The notes under the pieces: generated by a model
The model's input: only the letters and a program-made list of their open reading frames with translations
Database searches by the model: none
Told to the model about the DNA's origin: nothing
DNA from: Sorangium cellulosum
GTDB lineage: Bacteria > Myxococcota_A > Polyangia > Polyangiales > Polyangiaceae
Assembly: GCA_020720045.1 (NCBI GenBank)
Contig: DYPH01000023.1
Coordinates: forward strand, 1-55,074
Direction of reading: 5' to 3'
Length of the DNA stretch: 55,074 bases
Translations under genes and position numbers: made by a program
In this document: positions 8,587 through 16,759 of the stretch, piece after piece
Layout: every line of letters starts with the position of its first letter
Position numbering within the stretch: position 1 is the stretch's first letter

Positions 8587-8865
8587 ATGAGCGAGCAGAC
8601 CCAGAACGAGCGCGGTTTTCGCCGCACCATGAGCGGCAAAGTCGTCTCGGACAAGATGGACAAGACGGTTGTCGTCGAAGTCGTCTCCCGCACCCGCGAT
8701 GCCCTCTACGGAAAGTACGTTCGCACTCGGAAGCGCTTCAAGGCGCACGACGAGACGAACCAGTACAAGACCGGTGACGACGTCGAGATCACCGAAGCGG
8801 CACCGATGTCGCGCCACAAGCGCTTCGTCGTGACCAAGCTGGTCAAGAAGTTCATCCAGGAGTGA
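8587..8865 (+). CDS. rpsQ: 30S ribosomal protein S17
   Basis: S17 is a primary 16S rRNA-binding protein. The OB-fold signature [16 protein letters not shown] and the later [14 protein letters not shown] and MSRHKRFVV strands identify it. ATG 8587 gives 92 residues; a GTG at 8581 that overlaps the rpmC stop is an alternative adding two residues. The short N-terminal extension before GKVVSD is mildly longer than in E. coli. Confidence 0.97.
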   Translation: MSEQTQNERGFRRTMSGKVVSDKMDKTVVVEVVSRTRDALYGKYVRTRKRFKAHDETNQYKTGDDVEITEAAPMSRHKRFVVTKLVKKFIQE

Positions 8866-8872
8866 GGCTGCC

Positions 8873-9241
8873 ATGATTCAGATGCAAACCACGCTGGAAG
8901 TTGCAGACAACTCCGGCGCGAAGAAGGTTCAGTGCATCAAGGTGCTCGGCGGCTCACGTCGTCGGTACGCCTCCGTCGGTGACGTCATTGTCGTCTCGAT
9001 CAAGGAAGCGATCTCGGGCACCAAGGTGAAGAAGGGCGACACCGCGAAGGCGGTTGTGGTCCGTACCACGCGGGAAATCTCGCGCCCTGACGGCAGCTAC
9101 ATCAAGTTCGACGAGAACAGCGCCGTCCTCATCAACGCGCAGCTCGAGCCGATCGGGACCCGTATCTTTGGACCGGTCGCCCGCGAACTCCGCGCGAAGA
9201 AGTTCATGAAGATCATCTCTCTCGCGCCCGAGGTGCTGTGA
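8873..9241 (+). CDS. rplN: 50S ribosomal protein L14
   Basis: L14 forms part of an intersubunit bridge. The 122-residue length is canonical, and [17 protein letters not shown] and the [14 protein letters not shown] segment are diagnostic. Its TGA shares the A with the rplX ATG at 9241, so the two are translationally coupled. Confidence 0.98.
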   Translation: MIQMQTTLEVADNSGAKKVQCIKVLGGSRRRYASVGDVIVVSIKEAISGTKVKKGDTAKAVVVRTTREISRPDGSYIKFDENSAVLINAQLEPIGTRIFGPVARELRAKKFMKIISLAPEVL

Positions 9242-9591
9242 TGGCTGCGCGTATTCTCCAGGGCGACACCGTTGTCGTCATCAGCGGCAAAGACAAGGGC
9301 AAGACCGGCAAGGTCACCCGCGTCATCGCAGACTCCGACAAGGTCATCGTCGAAGGCATCAATGTGGCCAAGCGCCACACGAAGCCGAGCCCGCGCAACC
9401 AGCAGGGCGGCATCCTCGACAAAGAAATGCCGCTCCATGCGTGCAAGGTGATGCCGGTCGACCCGAAAACGGGTAAGGGGACGCGCGTCTCTTTCAAGAC
9501 CGACGACAACGGCAAGAAGGTTCGCGTCGCCAAGAGCGGCGAGGCCCTTCCGAACGCCGCAGCCGCCAAGAAGGCAAAGGCGGAGGGCTGA
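9241..9591 (+). CDS. rplX: 50S ribosomal protein L24
   Basis: L24 is an assembly initiator of the large subunit. A KOW motif ([18 protein letters not shown]) occupies residues 8-25, and [10 protein letters not shown] and the [15 protein letters not shown] segment follow. ATG 9241 is preferred over the overlapping GTG at 9238. At 116 residues it is slightly long owing to an Ala/Lys-rich C-terminal tail. Confidence 0.97.
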   Translation: MAARILQGDTVVVISGKDKGKTGKVTRVIADSDKVIVEGINVAKRHTKPSPRNQQGGILDKEMPLHACKVMPVDPKTGKGTRVSFKTDDNGKKVRVAKSGEALPNAAAAKKAKAEG

Positions 9592-9596
9592 GGATC

Positions 9597-10226
9597 ATGG
9601 CCACGACCAAGAAAAAGGGCGACAAAGCCCAGGCCGTTGCAGACGGCGCCATCGCGAAGGGGACGTCCAACACGACGGCCATCGCACCCCGATTGCGCGA
9701 CAAGTACAAGGCGGACGTTGTTCCGGCGCTTGTCAAGCAGTTCGACTACAAGAATCCGATGGAGGTTCCGCGCCTCCAGAAGATCGTGGTCAACATGGGT
9801 CTCGGCGCTGCCGTGCAGAACCCGAAGATCATCGACGCAGCGGTTATCGAACTCGGCGCCATCACCGGACAAAAGCCCGTCGTGACCCGCGCTCGTAAAG
9901 CGATTGCAGCCTTCAAGCTCCGCGCGGGTCTCCCGATCGGTGCCGTGGTGACTCTCCGCGCAGAGCGCATGTGGGAGTTCCTTGACCGCCTCGCGAACCT
10001 AGCTCTCCCCCGGACCCGCGACTTCCGCGGCATCTCGCGGAAGGCATTCGACGGCAAGGGGAACTACACGCTCGGCCTCAAAGAGCAGATCATCTTCCCC
10101 GAAATCAATTACGACCGCATCGACGTGATCAAGGGGATGAACATCTCCTTCGTCACGACGGCCCGGACGGACGAAGAAGCGCGCGCGCTCCTGCAGCACC
10201 TCGGCATGCCCTTCCGGGCAGCCTGA
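9597..10226 (+). CDS. rplE: 50S ribosomal protein L5 with N-terminal extension
   Basis: L5 binds 5S rRNA and contacts the P-site tRNA. The core, from [19 protein letters not shown] through [31 protein letters not shown] and [15 protein letters not shown], is canonical. The protein is 209 residues against about 180 usually, because roughly 30 Lys/Ala/Gly-rich residues precede the core. The ATG is in frame with good coding usage and follows rplX by 5 bp, so the extension looks real, although a shorter start cannot be excluded. Confidence 0.97.
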   Translation: MATTKKKGDKAQAVADGAIAKGTSNTTAIAPRLRDKYKADVVPALVKQFDYKNPMEVPRLQKIVVNMGLGAAVQNPKIIDAAVIELGAITGQKPVVTRARKAIAAFKLRAGLPIGAVVTLRAERMWEFLDRLANLALPRTRDFRGISRKAFDGKGNYTLGLKEQIIFPEINYDRIDVIKGMNISFVTTARTDEEARALLQHLGMPFRAA

Positions 10227-10276
10227 CGGGCACCGTCATTCAATCGCGTTCGACCGCATAAGGCGAGGAATTCAAA

Positions 10277-10462
10277 ATGGCGCGTGCCAGTCAATTTGTG
10301 AAACTCAACAGCGTACCGAAATTTGCGGTACGCGCGAAGAACCGGTGCAAGCGCTGCGGGCGCGCCCACGCGTATTACCGCAAATTCGAGCTTTGCCGTA
10401 TCTGTCTCCGGGAGCTCGCGCTCCGGGGTGAGATCCCCGGCGTGATCAAGGCCAGCTGGTGA
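10277..10462 (+). CDS. rpsN: 30S ribosomal protein S14, zinc-binding (type Z) form
   Basis: This is the short 61-residue form of S14 with a zinc ribbon: C24-x2-C27 and C40-x2-C43. The C-terminal [18 protein letters not shown] is diagnostic. It helps assemble the 30S head. A 50-bp gap with an AGGCGAGG purine stretch precedes the ATG. Confidence 0.98.
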   Translation: MARASQFVKLNSVPKFAVRAKNRCKRCGRAHAYYRKFELCRICLRELALRGEIPGVIKASW

Positions 10463-10466
10463 AGCC

Positions 10467-10868
10467 ATGATGACCGATCCGATTGCAGACATGCTCACGC
10501 GCATCCGTAACGGTGCGCTTGCCCGCCACGACCGCGTGGAAATGCCCTACTCTGTCCTTAAGGAGCGCATCGCCGTTGTCCTTAAGGCAGAAGGCTTTAT
10601 CGACGATGTGCGCTCTAGCGCACCGTCCGCCGAAGGTGCGCGTACGCTCACCCTCGTGCTCCGCTACGGCAAGGAACGTCAGAGCGCCATCGATGGCCTC
10701 CGCCGCGTTTCGACGCCTGGGCGCCGCGTCTACGTCCGTCACGACCGCATCCCGCGGGTTCGTTCGGGCTTGGGCATCTCGATCCTCTCGACCAGCCGTG
10801 GTGTCATGACCGACACCCAGGCGCGTGAGCAGCGCGTCGGTGGCGAGCTCCTCTGTGAGGTGTGGTGA
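10467..10868 (+). CDS. rpsH: 30S ribosomal protein S8
   Basis: S8 binds the central domain of 16S rRNA, and in E. coli it is the autogenous regulator of the spc operon. MTDPIADMLTRIRN at the N-terminus and GLGISILSTSRGVMTD near the C-terminus are signatures, and the length (133) is normal. ATG codons at 10467 and 10470 are both possible. Its TGA shares the A with the rplF ATG at 10868. Confidence 0.97.
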   Translation: MMTDPIADMLTRIRNGALARHDRVEMPYSVLKERIAVVLKAEGFIDDVRSSAPSAEGARTLTLVLRYGKERQSAIDGLRRVSTPGRRVYVRHDRIPRVRSGLGISILSTSRGVMTDTQAREQRVGGELLCEVW

Positions 10869-11458
10869 TGGTTACGGAAACCCTCCAAATCCGGCAGTCC
10901 CGCGTCGGGAAGCGCCCGGTCGCTCTTCCGAAGGGCGTCTCCATCACCGTCGGCGACGGTCAGATCAAGGTTCAGGGGCCGAAGGGCCAGCTGGCCAAGA
11001 AGCTGCCGCCGAACGTTGACGTTAAGATCGAAGGCGCGACGGTCTCCGTCCTTCCGACGATCTCCGGTCGAGACGGTGCTCGTTTTCAGGGGCTCGTTCG
11101 CGCACTCGTCAATACGATGGTGCTCGGCGCCTCTGAGGGCTACACGAAGACGCTCGAACTCCACGGGACCGGCTATCGCGCCGAACTCAAGGGGGCCGTC
11201 TTGAACCTCGCTCTCGGCCTTTCGCACCCTGTGAACTTCCCGGTTCCGGCGAGCATCACGGTGCAGATCCCCGCCGACTCGAAGGGGACGATCATCGTCC
11301 TCACGGGCCCCGACAAGGAAGTCATGGGCCAGACCGCGGCAACGATCCGCGGGTTCCGTCCGCCGAGCCCCTACGGTGGCAAGGGCGTGCGGTATCGCGG
11401 AGAGAAAATCCGCGAAAAGGCGGGTAAGGCCGCCGGCGGTAAGGGCGGAAAGAAGTGA
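10868..11458 (+). CDS. rplF: 50S ribosomal protein L6
   Basis: L6 lies at the factor-binding site of the large subunit. The two-domain protein of about 196 residues shows VQGPKGQL early, the central GYTKTLELHGTGYRA segment and the C-terminal IRGFRPPSPYGGKGVRY. The tail ends in a Lys/Gly-rich stretch. ATG 10868 is chosen over upstream GTGs at 10862 and 10865 because it forms the coupled TGATG junction with rpsH. Confidence 0.97.
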   Translation: MVTETLQIRQSRVGKRPVALPKGVSITVGDGQIKVQGPKGQLAKKLPPNVDVKIEGATVSVLPTISGRDGARFQGLVRALVNTMVLGASEGYTKTLELHGTGYRAELKGAVLNLALGLSHPVNFPVPASITVQIPADSKGTIIVLTGPDKEVMGQTAATIRGFRPPSPYGGKGVRYRGEKIREKAGKAAGGKGGKK

Positions 11459-11472
11459 AGGAGTCCTGAGTC

Positions 11473-11832
11473 ATGGCTATGCGAATCGTCGGGCGCGAGC
11501 GCCGCAAACTGCGCATCCGCCGCAAGATCTCCGGTACTTCGGAGCGTCCGCGGCTCACCGTTTTCCGCAGCACCAAGCACATCTACGCCCAGGTCGTGGA
11601 CGACGCCGCCGGTGCAACCGTCGCGCACGTCTCCACGCTGTCGCGTGACGTCCGCGGCGAAATCGGCGAAGCGACCAAGACCGACGCGGCCAAAAAGGTC
11701 GGTTCGGCGGTCGCCAAAGTCCTTATCGCTAAGGGCATCGACAAGGTCGTCTTTGACCGCAACGGGTACCTCTATCACGGCCGGATTCAGGCGCTTGCTG
11801 ACGCGGCGCGTGAAGCGGGCCTCAAGTTCTGA
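11473..11832 (+). CDS. rplR: 50S ribosomal protein L18
   Basis: L18 binds 5S rRNA together with L5. The 119-residue protein has [18 protein letters not shown] and the strand [14 protein letters not shown], then [26 protein letters not shown], all canonical. It follows rplF after 14 bp with a GAAGGAG ribosome binding site. Confidence 0.97.
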   Translation: MAMRIVGRERRKLRIRRKISGTSERPRLTVFRSTKHIYAQVVDDAAGATVAHVSTLSRDVRGEIGEATKTDAAKKVGSAVAKVLIAKGIDKVVFDRNGYLYHGRIQALADAAREAGLKF

Positions 11833-11850
11833 CGGAAGCGAGACGAGCCA

Positions 11851-12414
11851 ATGGCATTCGAAGTCGACGAGGAAAAGCTCAAGGAGCGGATCATCCACAT
11901 CAACCGCGTCGCGAAGGTCGTCAAGGGCGGCCGTCGCTTCTCGTTCGCGGCCCTCGTGGTCGTGGGCGACGAGTCGGGTCACGTGGGGGTCGGCCTCGGT
12001 AAGGCAAACGAAGTCCCCGAAGCGATCCGCAAGGGGAACGATCAGGCCCGCAAGAACATGTTCAAGGTTCCGCTTTCGGGCGTAACCATCCCCCACGAAG
12101 CCCACGGGATCTTCGGGGCGGGCAGCGTGTTCCTCAAGCCCGCTTCCCCCGGTACCGGCGTTATCGCCGGTGGCGCGGTTCGCGCGGTTCTCGAGAGCGC
12201 TGGCATTCAGGACATCCTGTCGAAGAGCCTGAACACTTCGAATCCGCACAACGTCGTCAAAGCGACTCTTGCCGCCCTTCGGCAGCTCAAGAGCCTCGAG
12301 ATGATCGCGACGAAGCGCGGCAAGCAGGCGTCGGATCTGAAAGACTACCAGGACAAGTCCAGCGGTGGCCGCAAGATCAAGGCTAAGGCTGCGACGGAGG
12401 CGCGTGCGCAATGA
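11851..12414 (+). CDS. rpsE: 30S ribosomal protein S5
   Basis: S5 contributes to translational fidelity. The dsRBD-like N-terminal domain contains [18 protein letters not shown], and the second domain has AGAVRAVLE-like and [16 protein letters not shown] segments. At 187 residues it is slightly long, with a Lys/Ala-rich tail. It overlaps rpmD by ATGA. Confidence 0.97.
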   Translation: MAFEVDEEKLKERIIHINRVAKVVKGGRRFSFAALVVVGDESGHVGVGLGKANEVPEAIRKGNDQARKNMFKVPLSGVTIPHEAHGIFGAGSVFLKPASPGTGVIAGGAVRAVLESAGIQDILSKSLNTSNPHNVVKATLAALRQLKSLEMIATKRGKQASDLKDYQDKSSGGRKIKAKAATEARAQ

Positions 12415-12593
12415 AGGCGAATTTGAAGGTGGTTCAACACCGTAGCGTAATCGGTCAGACGTTCTTGATGCGTGAGCGCATCAAGGGCCTCGGGCTGAAC
12501 GGCCCCGGTAGCGAAGTGGTTGTGGCGAACACCCCGGCTTTCCGTGGCGCCATCAAGAAGGTCCTGCACCTCGTCACTGTCGAGGAAGTCTGA
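12411..12593 (+). CDS. rpmD: 50S ribosomal protein L30
   Basis: This 60-residue protein has the L30 pattern: a first strand [12 protein letters not shown], the helix, then a [25 protein letters not shown] ending. It is coupled to rpsE by a 4-bp overlap and followed by rplO after 3 bp. Confidence 0.96.
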   Translation: MKANLKVVQHRSVIGQTFLMRERIKGLGLNGPGSEVVVANTPAFRGAIKKVLHLVTVEEV

Positions 12594-12596
12594 GTC

Positions 12597-13058
12597 ATGG
12601 CCAACACGCTTAGCAATCTCGTCAAGCCGGCTGGCGCGACGAAAGAGAAGACCCGCGTCGGTCGCGGTCCGGGCTCCGGACTCGGCAAGACCTCTGGCCG
12701 CGGCCAGAAGGGTCAGTACGCGCGGTCGCGCGGCTTCAAGCCCCACTTCGAAGGCGGTCAGACGCCCCTGCATCGCCGTATGCCGAAGCGCGGCTTCAAG
12801 AATCCCTTCCCCACGAAGGTGGCGGAAATCAACGTTGGCGCCCTCGAGCAATTCGAAGCTGGCACCAAGGTGAATGAGACGGTCCTTCGCGAGGCTGGCC
12901 TCGTGAAGGGGTACTGCGACAAGATCAAGATCCTTGGAAACGGCGAGCTCACCAAGAAGCTTACCGTCGAAGCGGAATCTTTCTCCAAGTCTGCAGCGGA
13001 AAAGATCGCGAAGGCCGGCGGTACGGTTTCCGTCCTCGGCGGCGAAGAAGCGAACTGA
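12597..13058 (+). CDS. rplO: 50S ribosomal protein L15
   Basis: L15 is a late assembly protein of the 50S core. The Gly/Arg-rich N-terminus RVGRGPGSGLGKTSGRGQKG and the following GFKPHFEGGQTPLHRRMPKRGF are diagnostic. The length of 153 is usual. secY begins 5 bp downstream, as in most spc operons. Confidence 0.98.
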   Translation: MANTLSNLVKPAGATKEKTRVGRGPGSGLGKTSGRGQKGQYARSRGFKPHFEGGQTPLHRRMPKRGFKNPFPTKVAEINVGALEQFEAGTKVNETVLREAGLVKGYCDKIKILGNGELTKKLTVEAESFSKSAAEKIAKAGGTVSVLGGEEAN

Positions 13059-13063
13059 CTTCG

Positions 13064-14386
13064 ATGTCGGCCTTCGCCGGATTCGCGAACATTGCCAAAG
13101 TGCCGGAGCTGCGCAAGCGGCTCCTGTTCACTATTGGGCTGCTCGCGGTCTACCGGATCGGTGTCTTCATCACCATACCGGGAGTCGATCGCGCTGCGCT
13201 CCACGCGAGCATGGCGACCACGGCCGGCGGCCTCGGCGGGCTTCTGAACATGTTCAGCGGTGGAGCGCGCGGAAACGCATCCGTCTTCACGCTGGGCATC
13301 ATGCCCTACATCACTGCAAGCATTGCGATGCAGCTGTTGGGGATGGTCTTCAAGCCGCTCGAAGAAATGCGGAAAGAAGGCGAGCAGGGGCAGCGAAAGC
13401 TGAACCAGTACATGCGTTATGCAACCGTTGGCATAGCGCTTGTCCAGGGGCTCTTCGAAGCGAACCGCCTCCAGCAGGCGTCGAGTAACGAACTTGGAGA
13501 CGTCGTCCTCCATGGCGGGCCGGCCTTCGTCGCTATGACCGCGTTGTCGTTCACGACCGGCACGATACTTTTGATGTGGCTCGGTGAGCAGATTACCGAG
13601 CGTGGGATCGGGAACGGAACGTCTCTTCTGATTTTCGCGGGTATCGTTGACGGAATCCCCGGCGGCGTTGCTGGCTATGTCCAGGCGAATCTCGGTAGTC
13701 TTCAGCCTCTCAATCTCGCAGCGGTTCTTGCTGTCATCCTCGGAACGGTCGCTGTGATCGTGTTTTTCGAGCGTGGCCAGCGGCGGATTCCGATCTACTA
13801 CGCTCGCCGAATTGTCGGTCGTCGCGTGTATGGCGGACAGACTGCCCACCTCCCGTTGAAGGTGAACACCGCCGGAACAATCGGTCCGATCTTTGCGTCC
13901 TCGCTCCTTGCTCTTCCGCAGAGCCTAGCGAGCTACAAGATTCCCGGAATGGCCGAACTCGCCAACGCGATGACGCGTGGCGACTGGCTCTCCAACGTTT
14001 TCTATATCAGCCTCATCATCTTTTTCTGCTTGTTCTACACTGCGGCGACCTTCCCGGCCGTCGACCTTGCGGACAACCTGAAGAAGCAGCAGGCCTTCAT
14101 CCCCAGCGTTCGTCAAGGAAAGGCGACTGCGGAGTACATCGATCGCGTGCTAACGCGAATCACTCTTGGCGGAGCGATCTACGTCGCCGCCGTCTGTGTG
14201 GTTCCCACGTTCCTCGCTGAAGCGCTCCGCATCCCGTTCCGCTGGGGAGGCACTTCAATCATGATCGTCGTCGGCGTTGCGCTCGACACGGTCGCTCAAA
14301 TTGAATCCCATCTCTTGACCCGGAACTACGAAGGTCTTTCCGGCGGCGGCCGCGCCACCCGCGTCCGCGGGCGGAGGGACGCATGA
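13064..14386 (+). CDS. secY: Preprotein translocase subunit SecY
   Basis: SecY is the channel of the Sec translocon in the inner membrane. The 440-residue protein has ten predicted membrane helices, the N-terminal LRKRLLFTIGLLAVYRIGVFITIPG, the plug region with GLLNMFSGG, the FERGQRRIPIYYARR cytosolic loop and a C-terminal helix before RNYEGLSGGGRATRVRGR. Length and position after rplO are canonical. It overlaps adk by ATGA. Confidence 0.98.
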   Translation: MSAFAGFANIAKVPELRKRLLFTIGLLAVYRIGVFITIPGVDRAALHASMATTAGGLGGLLNMFSGGARGNASVFTLGIMPYITASIAMQLLGMVFKPLEEMRKEGEQGQRKLNQYMRYATVGIALVQGLFEANRLQQASSNELGDVVLHGGPAFVAMTALSFTTGTILLMWLGEQITERGIGNGTSLLIFAGIVDGIPGGVAGYVQANLGSLQPLNLAAVLAVILGTVAVIVFFERGQRRIPIYYARRIVGRRVYGGQTAHLPLKVNTAGTIGPIFASSLLALPQSLASYKIPGMAELANAMTRGDWLSNVFYISLIIFFCLFYTAATFPAVDLADNLKKQQAFIPSVRQGKATAEYIDRVLTRITLGGAIYVAAVCVVPTFLAEALRIPFRWGGTSIMIVVGVALDTVAQIESHLLTRNYEGLSGGGRATRVRGRRDA

Positions 14387-15006
14387 GGATTGTGTTCGTG
14401 GGACCCCCCGGCGCAGGCAAGGGGACCCAAGCTAAGATTATCTGCTCGAAGAACCACATCCCGCAGGTCTCGACCGGCGATATGCTTCGGGCGGCGAAGG
14501 CGAACGGTCTGCTCCCCGCGGACCTCGTCGCCAAGATGGATCAGGGGGGGCTAGTACCCGACGAGGTTGTTATCGACCTCATTGGGCGAAGGACCTCCGA
14601 GGAAGATGCTGCTAACGGCTTCCTCCTCGATGGGTTCCCCCGCACTGTCCCGCAGGCAGAGGCGCTTTCCGAACTCTTGGAGAAGCGTGGAACCAAGCTG
14701 GACGTCGTCCTCGCCCTTGATGTTCCCGAAGAATTGCTCGTCGAGCGAGCGATCTTTCGTAGGACCGACAAACGGACTGGACAGGTCTATCATTTGAAGT
14801 ATAACCCGCCGCCTTCCGATGCCGAACTCGAGCATCGGAAGGACGACCAGGAAGACGTGGTTCGCAATCGCGTTCGCGTCTACCAGGCCATGACGAGTGC
14901 ACTCCTTCCGTTTTATGCGGAGCGGGGCCTCCTGGTCCAGGTCGACGGCGTAGGCAGTGTCGACGAAGTCACCCACCGGGTGCTCGCGGCCCTCGAAAAG
15001 GTCTGA
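14383..15006 (+). CDS. adk: Adenylate kinase
   Basis: This enzyme interconverts ATP + AMP and 2 ADP. The P-loop [10 protein letters not shown] lies at residues 7-16, STGDML and the LIGRR segment bind AMP, and LDGFPRT is the DGFPR signature. The lid is of a shortened type, reading [15 protein letters not shown] where the long E. coli form has a more extended DDVTGE-containing segment, and it lacks zinc cysteines. No map gene follows, unlike many Gram-positive clusters; infA comes next after 37 bp. Confidence 0.96.
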   Translation: MRIVFVGPPGAGKGTQAKIICSKNHIPQVSTGDMLRAAKANGLLPADLVAKMDQGGLVPDEVVIDLIGRRTSEEDAANGFLLDGFPRTVPQAEALSELLEKRGTKLDVVLALDVPEELLVERAIFRRTDKRTGQVYHLKYNPPPSDAELEHRKDDQEDVVRNRVRVYQAMTSALLPFYAERGLLVQVDGVGSVDEVTHRVLAALEKV

Positions 15007-15043
15007 ACAGCGTGTCTTCGGTTCAAGAACAAGGGTGTGGTCG

Positions 15044-15286
15044 ATGAGTGAGCGTCGGGCGCCCAAAGAGCCTAAAGGCGACAAGCTGGAGTTCGATGGC
15101 GTCGTCCAGGAAGCTCTGCCGAACGCCATGTTCAAGGTCAAATGCGACAACGGATTGGGGGTTCTCGCCACCATCAGCGGTCGTATGCGGCAGTTCTACA
15201 TCCGCATCCTTCCCGGGGACCGTGTCACCGTCGAAGTGAGCCCTTACGACCCCAGCCGTGGGCGTATTACCTACCGCCACAAGTGA
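15044..15286 (+). CDS. infA: Translation initiation factor IF-1
   Basis: IF-1 occupies the A site during initiation. The 80-residue OB-fold protein contains [36 protein letters not shown] and [13 protein letters not shown], which match the family closely. The ATG at 15044 gives a short charged N-terminal extension of about eight residues. The start follows GGGTGTGG, a weak ribosome binding site. Confidence 0.96.
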   Translation: MSERRAPKEPKGDKLEFDGVVQEALPNAMFKVKCDNGLGVLATISGRMRQFYIRILPGDRVTVEVSPYDPSRGRITYRHK

Positions 15287-15293
15287 GAGTGTC

Positions 15294-15407
15294 ATGAAGG
15301 TCCGTCCCTCCGTGAAAAAGATTTGCGACAAGTGCAAGGTTGTCCGCCGCAAGGGCGTCGTTCGCATCATTTGCGATAACCCGCGGCACAAGCAGCGCCA
15401 GGGCTGA
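15294..15407 (+). CDS. rpmJ: 50S ribosomal protein L36, zinc-binding form
   Basis: Read directly from the sequence: ATG at 15294 and TGA at 15405-15407 give 37 residues beginning [15 protein letters not shown]. It has the zinc set C11, C14, C27 and H32 of the C+ form. Its place between infA and rpsM is canonical. Confidence 0.97.
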   Translation: MKVRPSVKKICDKCKVVRRKGVVRIICDNPRHKQRQG

Positions 15408-15448
15408 GCCCATAGCCGTCCACGCGCAAGGAAGAAAGTAACCGCATC

Positions 15449-15832
15449 ATGGCTCGTATCGCTGGCGTCGACCTCCCCAAGGACAAGCAGCTCGCCTTCT
15501 CGCTCCCGTACCTCTATGGTATCGGCCGCAAGACCGCGCTTGAGATCTGCGAAAAGGCCGGCATTTCGCCGACCAAGAAGACCGCAGAGCTCACTGAGCT
15601 CGAAGTCCGTAAGATTCGTGAGATTCTCGAAGCGGAATACAAGGTCGAAGGCGACCTCCGCCGCGAGGTCCAGATGAACATCAAGCGCCTCATGGACCTC
15701 GGCTGCTACCGTGGCCTCCGCCACCGTCGCGGCCTCCCGGTCAACGGGCAGCGGACCCACACCAACGCGCGTACCCGCAAGGGCCCGCGTAAGGGGACCG
15801 TGTCCCGCGGTGGTTCCAAGGTGACGAAGTGA
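15449..15832 (+). CDS. rpsM: 30S ribosomal protein S13
   Basis: S13 forms intersubunit bridges in the 30S head. [13 protein letters not shown], the [19 protein letters not shown] helix-hairpin-helix and the C-terminal [22 protein letters not shown] are diagnostic. The length of 127 is usual. rpsK follows after 35 bp. Confidence 0.98.
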   Translation: MARIAGVDLPKDKQLAFSLPYLYGIGRKTALEICEKAGISPTKKTAELTELEVRKIREILEAEYKVEGDLRREVQMNIKRLMDLGCYRGLRHRRGLPVNGQRTHTNARTRKGPRKGTVSRGGSKVTK

Positions 15833-15867
15833 TCTCGACTGTCAGCTCGAAGGATTTGGAGTAACGC

Positions 15868-16275
15868 ATGGCTACCGCGAAGACCGCTGCCGCTAAGGGC
15901 AAGGTGACGAAGAAGAAGGTGAAGAAGAACGTTGGAACGGGCATCGCCCACATCCAATCAACGTTCAACAACACCGTGGTCACCATCACCGACGTGAACG
16001 GCAACGCGATTGCGTGGTCGAGCGCCGGTGCACGTGGCTTCAAAGGCTCGCGCAAGAGCACGCCGTTCGCGGCGCAGCTTGCCGCCGAAGAGGCCGGACG
16101 TCGCGCAATGGAGCACGGTATGCGCTCTGTCGCCGTGTTCGTCAAAGGCCCCGGCGCCGGTCGCGAGAGCGCCCTTCGTGCCCTCCAGACCGTCGGCTTC
16201 AAGGTCACCTTGATCCGTGACGTTACGCCGGTCCCGCACAACGGTTGCCGCCCGCCGAAGCGCCGCCGCGTGTGA
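15868..16275 (+). CDS. rpsK: 30S ribosomal protein S11
   Basis: S11 lines the mRNA path on the 30S platform. [18 protein letters not shown], the [20 protein letters not shown] segment and the C-terminal [13 protein letters not shown] identify it. Its Lys-rich N-terminal extension is modest. Instead of rpsD, a terminator and two unrelated genes follow. Confidence 0.98.
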   Translation: MATAKTAAAKGKVTKKKVKKNVGTGIAHIQSTFNNTVVTITDVNGNAIAWSSAGARGFKGSRKSTPFAAQLAAEEAGRRAMEHGMRSVAVFVKGPGAGRESALRALQTVGFKVTLIRDVTPVPHNGCRPPKRRRV

Positions 16276-16316
16276 CCGCATCCTCGGCGGCGAAAGCCAC
16301 CGGGAGACGTTGAAGA

Positions 16317-16348
16317 GCGAGAGTCTGGTTTCCAGGCTCTCGCTTTTT
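16317..16348 (+). terminator. Intrinsic terminator after rpsK
   Basis: A 12-bp stem GCGAGAGTCTGG/CCAGGCTCTCGC with one G-T pair and a TTT loop is followed at once by five T residues. It ends the ribosomal operon right after rpsK, and so separates rpsD-rpoA-rplQ into another unit. Confidence 0.9.
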
Positions 16349-16360
16349 CGCGTGAATCGA

Positions 16361-16759
16361 ATGGAACTCTCGGTCTCCTGCGTCACGCTTGTCGTCCCCA
16401 ATGTGGCCACGGCAGCGCGGTTCTATGCTGCACTCGGTTTCTCCGTACGCGAGCGTGGACCGGTCGCCTACCTCGGTAGTGATGCCACGCCGGCCATCGC
16501 TCTTGCCACCTCGGAGACGCTCGCGACGCTTGGTCTCACCGACGACCGCGCCACCGCGCTCCTCTCCTGCAACCTCGCCGACCGTGCTGCCGTCGAAACA
16601 CTCTTTGACCGCGCTGTCGCCCTCGGCGGGACCGCGCTCGCCGCGCCCCACGCGGTCCCCTACGGGATCGCCGCCTGGCTCCGAGATCCCTTCGGCCACC
16701 GCTGGGAATTCGTATGGAATCCCGCGAGGGACCCGGTCACTCCTCCATCCGCTCGATGA
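16361..16759 (+). CDS. VOC-superfamily (glyoxalase-like) protein
   Basis: This 132-residue protein has the paired beta-alpha-beta-beta-beta modules of the vicinal oxygen chelate fold. It starts VTLVVPNVATAARFYAALGFSV and ends AAWLRDPFGHRWEFVWNP, the latter with the DPFGHxWE signature common in glyoxalase/bleomycin-resistance-like members. The ATG at 16361 follows the rpsK terminator by 12 bp and has no obvious SD, so it may depend on read-through or a leaderless message. Its end overlaps the convergent lipoprotein gene by 23 bp. The substrate is unknown; such small VOC proteins often lack enzymatic activity. Confidence 0.8.
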   Translation: MELSVSCVTLVVPNVATAARFYAALGFSVRERGPVAYLGSDATPAIALATSETLATLGLTDDRATALLSCNLADRAAVETLFDRAVALGGTALAAPHAVPYGIAAWLRDPFGHRWEFVWNPARDPVTPPSAR

